NCBI GenBank assembly: GCA_036365145.1
Contig: JAEOAD010002231.1
Location: 1,922,001 to 1,986,000 of the forward strand
Direction of reading: 5' to 3'
Source of the DNA: Orientallactaga sibirica
Taxonomy: Eukaryota; Chordata; Mammalia; Rodentia; Dipodidae
Length of the DNA: 64,000 nucleotides
Shown piece after piece: positions 56,741 through 64,000 of this stretch. Below the pieces are notes generated by a model. It was not told where the DNA came from. It searched no databases and was given only the letters and a program-made list of their open reading frames with translations. Both the position numbers and the translations under genes were made by a program. Position 1 is the first letter of the stretch; every line of letters starts with the position of its first letter.

Positions 56741-58468
56741 AATCAGTGGATCACCTATAGATAGATAGTTAGAGGGCGAAGATGTGGATTTCTGCAATGG
56801 CAAGGCTGCTCTTTGAACCCAGACATTCTCTACTCTGCTGTGTGTTGTGACACCTGGGGAACTTGTACAGTCCAGTGTTAAGACTGCTCCCCAGACTGCT
56901 AGACAGGACTGAAGAATCTGAGCTTTCTGATTTCACCAGAATCATTTCATTTCCCACATAGATTTTGGTGACCTACCACTAATTATTGTTACAAATGTCA
57001 GTCATGCACTTTTTCTTTTCTTGGAGTCAAGATTTTAGATGTTGCTTAGATGTATGATATGGAAAGAAAGAAGTATGTTGTGTGTGTGGCGGGTGAGGGG
57101 GAGGCTTATTGAAACAAATGGCTGGCTGGGAGAACTTTCTGCCAACTGTACTTCTTAGTAGTTGTGACTTCAAATTCATGCTTACTGTTCTACCCTAGGG
57201 ATACCTGCCTTCACATGTGCTGCGCGGTGTCAGTCAGGAGTGCCAGACAGGAATAGCACATGGTGGTGAAGCTAGCTCACTTTGGGGAGGACTGTGGATT
57301 TGTTTTTCTCTTAGCAGTTCCATGATAATACATGTACAACAGGGAAAACCCAGGTAGAGATTAATACCTACAATGGTCACGTTGGGTTGTGGAATCATTT
57401 GGGTGATAAGACAGGCTTAACATTCTTGTTAAGACCGCAGAAGTGCATAATTCAGCTTTGTCATTTGTGAATGTCATGGACAGATTAACTTAGTGTCAGA
57501 TTTTTTTCTTCCCATTGAGGAGGTAAAAGCCTTATTGAGTTGTTGGATCCTATGCTGAGGTCATAGGAACAGGTCTGCATCCAGTGTTCCTGAGGAGAAA
57601 TTGAGGGGCTCTGCATTACCCAGTGATATTAATTCCTTATGTTTGCGTAGCTATTCTAGGTATTTACTTAAGAAAAGAAAGATAAGAGCTACGCACCCGC
57701 ACCCTTTGGTAACTCAGCTGGTAGAGGAGTAGGCTGAACAGAAAAACAAAGCTGACAGTTGATGCTATTTGTCAATGCTATGTAAGTTTGCTTACTTGCT
57801 GAAATGTATTTGTAACTCTCAAATCAGTTGCCACTTGTAGTCACTTGAGGACAGGAGCAGAGTAGTGAAACCAGGAGTCACATGGTATGCATGTTTCCAG
57901 AGTAAGTCAATAGGGGCCCTTGTCTTTCTTACTTCAGTTCCTTTCATTTAAAGAACTTGACTTTCTTTCAGCTTCATAAACCACACTTTTTGCATTTTTG
58001 TGCTTTTCTGAGTGATGTTGCTATTTAAAATGGGTCAAATGCTGTCCAGTATTTCTAAGTCCAAGGATGCTGTGATGTCCCTTGGAAGGAAAGTGTATGT
58101 GTTAGATAAGGTTGATTCCAGCTGATTGTGCTGTGGCTGTGAGCCTGCCTTCGGCAATGAATCCAGTAAGGTGTCTTCCCACAGAAATACCTATCAAGTG
58201 CACATTGATGTAGATGACAAAAATGTGACCAGAGGCTAGCAGGAACTTGATCTGTGTTTGTTGCAACTTTATTGAGCTACAGTGCATAATGAGAATTAAC
58301 TGTATGCATTTAAAGAAAAAAATACTTAATTAGAAATCTCCCAAGAAAGAAATATGGATACCATAACCCCACAGCAGAGAAGGGGCAATACAAGTCTAAG
58401 CTTTAGCACTGGAAAAAGCAAACACATTTTAATTTGAATCCTTGCCTGTTCTCTGGTATCGTTTAAAG

Positions 58469-58587
58469 GTTTCACTGGAATTGATTCTGAATATGAAAAG
58501 CCAGAAGCCCCAGAGTTGGTGCTGAAAACAGACTCCTGTGACGTTAATGACTGTGTCCAGCAAGTTGTTGAACTTCTACAGGAACGG
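58469..58587 (+). CDS. PAPSS1: PAPSS1 coding exon 5 (end of kinase domain)
   Basis: 119 nt encoding the rest of G184 to R223: [14 protein letters not shown] at the start and [11 protein letters not shown] at the end. The [10 protein letters not shown] stretch closes the APS kinase domain and contacts the nucleotide. The remainder is the helix before the linker to the ATP sulfurylase domain. The acceptor is tttaaag and the donor is CGG|GTAAGA, phase 0. The next exon, expected to begin DIVPVDAS, was not found before 64000, so about 400 of 624 residues lie outside the window. Confidence 0.95.
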
Positions 58588-58689
58588 GTAAGAGGAAGTG
58601 AAAGAAGGAAAAAATCAGAGGAGAAATACATCTATTGTAACCTTCCCCCCAGCAAGTGTACTGTTTCATATTGAGAAACATGTACCTTT

Positions 58690-59030
58690 TAAAAAACCTG
58701 ATTGACAACTTCCATCATAAATAAAGACAATATACCATAATCATAATCCACTCCCACCACCCTCCTTAGCCTCCCAAGTGCTGGGATTAAAGGCATGTGC
58801 CACCACGCCTGGCTCTACCCTCCTTTTTTCCCTTCCAAGTCCCCCTTCACTGAATTCCTTCTTCTTTCCAACTAGTCTCTCTTCTGTTTTGATGTCATCA
58901 TTTATTTCCCTCCTCTTATGCAGGTCTTGTGTAGATAGTGTGAGCCACTGTGATGTCATGAATGCCATGACCACTTTGTGTCTGGAAGACAGTATTGTAA
59001 ACACACCTTCCTTCCCTTTGACTCTTCTTT
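58690..59030 (-). mobile_element. LINE-1 3' end fragment, antisense
   Basis: Starts gattgacaacttcc and contains gatgtcatcatttatt and the usual 3'UTR landmarks in reverse complement. A B1 tail fragment (58768-58815) is embedded. Confidence 0.7.
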
Positions 59031-59031
59031 T

Positions 59032-59250
59032 TTTTTTTTTTAATTTTTAAAGATATTTATTTATTTATTTATTTATTTGAGAAAGAGAGGAGGAGAGAGA
59101 GAGAATGGGCACACCAAGGCCTCTGCAGACAAACTCCAGATGCATGTGCCACCATGTGCATCTGGTTTACATGAGGCCTGGAAAATCGAACCTGGGTCTT
59201 TAGGCTTCTCAGGCATACACTTTAACCACTAAGCCATCTCTCCAGCCCAG
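59032..59250 (-). mobile_element. B2-like SINE
   Basis: ttatttatttatttatttat to aagccatctctccagccc. Confidence 0.88.
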
Positions 59251-59261
59251 AACAGGCATAG

Positions 59262-59456
59262 AGTTTTTTGTTTTGTTTTGTTTTGTTTTGTTTTGTTTTG
59301 TTTTGTTTTGTTTTGTTTTCCGAGGTAGGGTCTCACTCTAGCCCAGACTAGAGTGGAATTCACTATGTAGTCTCAGGGTGGCCTTGAACTCACAGTGATC
59401 CTCCTACCTTTGTCTCCCAAGTGCTGAGATTAAAGGCGTGTGCCACCATGCCTGGC
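59262..59456 (-). mobile_element. B1-like SINE with (GTTTT)n tail
   Basis: About eleven GTTTT units (59270-59320), then ccgaggtagggtctcactct to gtgccaccatgcctggct, ending at the L1 3' terminus. Confidence 0.9.
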
Positions 59457-60368
59457 TTTCTTTCTTTAATGTATAATTTTATTATTGACAACTTCTAACA
59501 GACAATAAACTTTGATAATTCCCTCCCCTCCCCCATTTTCCCCTTCACAACTCCACTCTCCATCATATCCCCTCCCTCTCTCCGTAGTCTCTTATTTTGA
59601 AGTCATCATCTTTTTCTCCTATTATGAGGGTCTTGTGAAGGTTTTGCTAGGTACTGCAAGGTCATGGATATAGAGGCCAATTTCTGTCTGGACAATTGCA
59701 TTGTAAGGAGTCGTCCCCTTCCTTTAGCTCTTATATTCTTTCCACCACCTCTTCCACAATGGATCCTGAGCCTTGGAGGGTGTGATAGAGATGTTTCAGT
59801 GCTGGACACTCCTCTGTCACTTCTTTTCAGCATTATGTTGCTTGTTGGGTCATCCCAGTGGTCACTGCCATCTGAAAAGAAAAGCTTCTCTAACCAAAAA
59901 TGAGAGTAGCATTAATATATGAACATTAAATGTAGTGCTTACTGGGCAGTTTAACCAGACAAGAGCAGGCATTGTACCCCTAAGGCTCATGACCTCCCCT
60001 GCCATAGGCTTTTGATTTATTGATTTGTGTATGTTGATCCATCCCTGCATCTCTGGGATAAAGCCTACTTGGTCAGGGTGAATAATCTTTCTGATATATT
60101 CTTGTATTCTGTTTGCCAATATTTTGTTGAGAAATTTTGCATCTATGTTCATGAGGGAGATTGGTCTGTAATTTTCCTTTTTTGTTCTATCGTTGTCTAG
60201 TTTTGGTATCAGGGTGATGCTGGCTTCATAGAAGGAGTTTGGTAGAATTCCTTCCTTTTCTATTTTAAGGGAAAGTTTGAGAAGCAGTGGTGTCAGTTCT
60301 TCCATGAAGGTCTGGTAAAATTCACCAGTGAACCCATTTGGGCCTGGACTTCTTTTAGTTGGTAGATT

Positions 60369-60586
60369 TTCTTTTTAAAACTTATTTAATTATTTGAGAG
60401 AGAGAGAAAGAGGGAGGGAGGGAGAGAGAGAGAGAGAGAGAGAGAAAATGAGCATGCCAGGGCCTCCAGTCACTGCAAATGAACTCCAGATGCATGCACC
60501 CCCTTGTGGGTCCTGGAGAATCAAACTGGGGTCCTTTAGCTTTGCAGGCAAATGCCTTAACTGCTAAGCTATCTCTCTAGACCAAA
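60369..60586 (-). mobile_element. B2-like SINE in the terminal LINE-1
   Basis: ttaaaacttatttaattatt, (GGGA)n/(GA)n, to ctaagctatctctctagacc. Confidence 0.87.
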
Positions 60587-61187
60587 TTAGGAGATATTTT
60601 ATAACTGCTTGAATCTCCATATTTGTTATAGGTCTATTTAAGTGGTTAAGTTCATCTTGATTTAATTTTGATAGGTCATATAAATCAAGGAAATCATCCA
60701 TTTCTTTCAGATTTTCAAACTTTAAGTACAGTATATATTCTTATAGTATGTTCCTATGATTTTTTAAATTTCTCTGGTATCTATTGTGATGGTACCTTTT
60801 TCATCTCTAATTTTATTAGTTTGTGTCTCTTCTCTCTTTCTTTTGGTCAGATTTGCTAAGGGTTTATCAATCTTGTTTATCCTTTCAAAGAACCAATTCT
60901 TTGTCTCATTGATTCTTTGGATTTTTTTTTTTTTTAGTTTCTATTTCATTAATTTCTGCCCCAATCTTCATTATTCTTTCCATCTCCTGATTTTCAGTTT
61001 GCCTTGTTCTTCTTTTTCCAAGGCCTTAAAGTAAAGCATTAAATTGTTTACTTGTGAACTCTCTAATTTCTTAATATAGGCACTTAGAGCTATAAATTTC
61101 CCTCTTAGGACTGCCTTCATTGTGTCCCAAAGGTTTTGGCATGTTGTGTTATCATTATCATTTGATTCTATGAACTTTTTGGTTTCC

Positions 61188-61285
61188 TTATTTTTAAAAA
61201 ATTTTTTTATTTTTTTATTTTTATTTTTTTGGTTCTCCATTGACCTGGTCCAGGCTGACCTGGAATTAACTATTTAGTAGTGTCT
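61188..61285 (-). mobile_element. Truncated B1 SINE in the terminal LINE-1
   Basis: T-rich tail, ggtccaggctgacctggaat to aactatttagtagtgtct; only the 3' third remains. Confidence 0.6.
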
Positions 61286-62139
61286 TGTTTAGTTTCCATG
61301 GGATTTTTGTGTATGCTTGGTCTATAGCTTTTCATTGACCCATTTCATTTAGTGTCTTGTTTGATTTGCTTTATAGCTTTTCTTGTTAATGATTTATAGT
61401 TTGATTCCATTGTGGTCAGATAGAGTACAAAGGATTATTTCAGTTTTCCTGTATTTTTTAAGATTTGCTTTGTGTCCTAATATATGGTCTATTTTAGAGA
61501 ATGTTCTGTGTGCTACTGAGAAAAATGTATATTCTGCAGCATTTGGATGGAATTTCTGTAGATATCTGTTAGGTCCATTTGTTACATGGCATCACTTAAT
61601 CCAGATGTCTCTCTGTTTATTTTTTGCCAGATGACCTGTCAATTGATGAGAGTGGGGTATTGAAATCATCCACTACTATTGTGTTTGGTGTTACCTTAAC
61701 TCTAATAGGGTTTGTTTGATGAAATTGGGAGCCCCCATGTTAGGAGCATATATGTTTAGGATTGTAATGTCCTCCTGTTGGAGTGTTCCTTTAGTTAGTA
61801 TAAAGTGACTTTCTTTATCTTTCCTCAGTAATGTTGGTTTGAAGTCTATCCTGTTGGATATTAGGATAGCAACCCCTGCTTGGTTCCTAGGCCCATTTGC
61901 TTGAAATACTATTTTTCCATCCTTTCACCGTAAGACTGTATCTATCTTTTATTGAGAGATGAGTTTCCTGGAAGCAACAAATGGCAGGATCCTTCCTTTT
62001 AGTCCAGTCTGCAAGCCTGAGTCTTTTGGTTGGGGCATTGAGGCCATTCATATTAAGTGTTATTATTGACAGGTATGTGTTTATTCTCACCATTCTTCTT
62101 GGTTTGTAGTGCTTCCTGTTTTCCCTTTATTCTTTTGTT

Positions 62140-62358
62140 TTTTTAAAAATTATTTATTTATTTATTTGACAGAGAAAGACAGGAAGAGAGAGAGAGAAAG
62201 AGGGGATGGGCATGCAAGGGCCTCCAGCCATAGCAAACGAACTCCAGATGCGTGTGCCCCCTTGTGCATCTGGCTAACATGGGTCCTGGGGAATCGAACA
62301 TGGGTCCTTTGGCTTTGCAGGCAAATGCCTTAACCACTAAGCCATTCCTCCAGCTCTG
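62140..62358 (-). mobile_element. B2-like SINE in the terminal LINE-1
   Basis: aaaaattatttatttattta to aagccattcctccagctc. Confidence 0.87.
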
Positions 62359-63087
62359 CTCTCTTGTTTTAACTGTTATTTAAGTATTTTCCTATTTCCT
62401 CTTGTGTGTGCTTTGCTTTCTCTTCAGTGTGAAGGATTCTTTCAAGTATTTTCTGTAGAGCTGGCTTAGTTGTCATAAATTCCTTTAGCCCGTTTTTATT
62501 GTAGAATGTCCTTATTCCTCCTTCAATTTAGATAGATAGCTTTTGGGATAAAGTAATCTTGGTTAACAGTTGTTATCTTTCAGAATTTGGAATACATCAT
62601 TTCAAGCCCTTCTGGCTTTTAAAGTTTGTGTTGAGTAATCTGCTGTGATCCTGATGGGCTTGCCTTTGTAGGTAACTTGCTTTTTCTCTCTGTTTTCAAT
62701 ATATTTTCTTTGGTTTGCGTGTTTAGTAGTTTAATTATAACATGGCAAGGAGAGGTTCTTTCCAGGTTTTGTCTGTTTGGTGTTCTAAAAGCTTCCTGTA
62801 TCTGCATTGGCATTTCTTTCCCAATTTGGGGAAATTTTTCTTCTGTGATTTTGTTGAAAACTCCTATTATACATTTGGACTGCAATTCTTCTCCTTCTAC
62901 TATACCTTGAATTCTTATGTTTGATCTTTTCATAGTGTCCTGAATATCTTGAAATTCCCATTCATACCTTCCTGTTTTGCTTACCTTTCTCTTTGTTGGA
63001 CTGTATTAGATTTTCCACGTGGTTTTCTAGTTTAGATATTCTGTTCTCTCCTTCATCCATTCTACTGGTGAGACTTTCCACAGAGTT

Positions 63088-63309
63088 TTTTTTTTTTTTT
63101 TTTAATTAATTTATTTGTTTGAGAGAGAGAAAGAGGCAGAGAGAGAGAGGGAAAGAATGGGCACGGCAGAGCATCTAGCCACTGGAAATGAACTCCAGAT
63201 GCATGCGCCCACTTGTGCATCTGGCTTATGTGGGTCCTGGAGAATCGAACCGGGCTCCTTTGGCTTTGCAGGCAAATGTGTTAACCTCGAAGCCATCTCT
63301 CCAGCCCTC
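63088..63309 (-). mobile_element. B2-like SINE in the terminal LINE-1
   Basis: T-run, aattaatttatttgtttgag to gaagccatctctccagccc; tccacagagttttt and tccacatagttttt are its TSD. Confidence 0.89.
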
Positions 63310-63473
63310 CACATAGTTTTTTATTTGACTGTGTTTTTCAATGCTAGAAGTCTGCCTGGTTTTCCTTCAGTATTTATTGTTTCCTTATTCATGTCTTTTA
63401 ATTACCTCCTTATTTCATTAAGCTGGTTTACTGTGTTTTCTTAGAATTCCTTTAGGAGTTTGTTTTCTCTTTA

Positions 63474-63634
63474 ATTCCTTTTTTTCTTTATTTTTTGAGA
63501 TAGGGTCTCACTCTAGTCCAGGCTACCTGGAATTCACTATGTAGTCTCAGGGTGGCCTCGAACTCATGATGATCCTCCTACCTCTGCCTACCGAGTGCTG
63601 GGATTAAAGGTGTGTGTCACCTTGCCCAGCTTAA
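63474..63634 (-). mobile_element. B1-like SINE in the terminal LINE-1
   Basis: tttttgagatagggtctcac to gtgtcaccttgcccagctt; taattcctttttttctt on both sides is a perfect TSD. Confidence 0.9.
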
Positions 63635-64000
63635 TTCCTTTTTTTCTTCTTTGCTTCCTTTAATTTCTTTGAGTATATGTAAAAATCATTATTTTGAAAT
63701 CTTTCTTATTGAGGCCATTTCTGATGGATTGATAATTTTTGGTGGGATTGTACTGTCTTGATTCTTTGAGTTTCTTGTATGTAATGTTATGAGTTTTGCA
63801 TTCTGAGATGAATTGATGCTTTGGTTTTCTAATTATCTGTGGTGCTTTTAGATTTGGAAATCCAACTTTGTGTACCTTCAGAGTAGGAGTTTAAGGTACC
63901 AAATGTAGCTCTTCAATCCAACTGCAGAAGTAATCCTAGGTGTTGAGTTTGCCTGCTCTTTGAGTATTCTAGTGGGCTGGGTGGAGCAATTTACTGGCAA

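Larger units (their letters stand above)
58588..64000 (+). other. PAPSS1: Start of PAPSS1 intron 5 (continues beyond window)
   Basis: Begins with a canonical GTAAGA donor. Nearly all of it is LINE-1 in antisense orientation with nested SINEs; no further PAPSS1 exon is found. Confidence 0.85.
59457..64000 (-). mobile_element. LINE-1, antisense, with internal ORF2 deletion; runs to window end
   Basis: Minus-strand order from right to left is ORF1 remnants (about 62600-63900), ORF2 endonuclease start (61887-62093, containing LNMNGLNAPTKR and CCFQETHLSIKD), reverse-transcriptase region (60010-60305, containing [20 protein letters not shown]) and 3'UTR (59470-60010). The ORF2 part between the RT region and the 3'UTR is missing, a deletion of roughly 2 kb compared with full-length L1. 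SINEs are inserted at 60373, 61190, 62140, 63088 and 63478. All frames are interrupted, so it is inactive. Confidence 0.88.

Noticed and set aside
59862..62933. Open frames with reverse transcriptase, endonuclease and ORF1 similarity as host genes
   Set aside because: They are fragments of one degraded LINE-1.

Overview
The window is rodent genomic DNA carrying the 5' part of PAPSS1 (3'-phosphoadenosine 5'-phosphosulfate synthase 1) on the + strand. Five coding exons can be read. They encode residues 1-223, which is the APS kinase half; the ATP sulfurylase half lies beyond position 64000. All other sequence is introns, upstream flank and a dense, deeply nested load of retroelements. The rodent call rests on B1-like (7SL-derived), B2-like (tRNA-derived), ID and B4 SINEs, MaLR LTRs and rodent-type LINE-1. 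The SINE consensus (B2-like units containing 'gccagatgcacaagg' and B1-like units containing 'gagtgagaccctacctcg') does not look murine. From memory it resembles jerboas (Dipodidae), a low-to-moderate confidence inference.

Layout. 1-11934: upstream flank with LINE-1 3' ends, two oppositely oriented arrays of a degenerate 12-nt repeat, two 5S rRNA-derived fragments, a 407-bp solo LTR inside a SINE, and a chimeric retrocopy joining MOSMO exon 1 to COPS4. 11935-16401: a direct tandem duplication of about 2.23 kb whose unit contains the PAPSS1 CpG-island promoter, 5'UTR, coding exon 1, its splice donor and the start of intron 1, so exon 1 is present twice. 16402-37041: intron 1, with a 408-bp solo ERVK-type LTR, a MaLR LTR, an antisense LINE-1 split by a processed ATAD1 retrocopy, and an old HAL1/L1-like element carrying further LTRs and SINEs. 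37042-58587: exons 2 to 5 and introns 2 to 4, including a GC-AG intron 4 and a MaLR provirus with two LTRs and a tRNA-Leu-type primer binding site. 58588-64000: start of intron 5, mostly one antisense LINE-1.

The most informative features are structural. They are the duplicated promoter/exon 1 (real copy-number change or false haplotype duplication in the assembly), the two-gene chimeric retrocopy flanked by one 14-bp target-site duplication, and several insertions whose target sites can be read directly and whose order of arrival can be worked out. No bacterial-type operon, CRISPR array or novel protein system is present. Most long ORFs in the window are repeat-derived or CpG-island artefacts. 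B1/B2 names are used below for the local rodent families; their exact library names were not checked.
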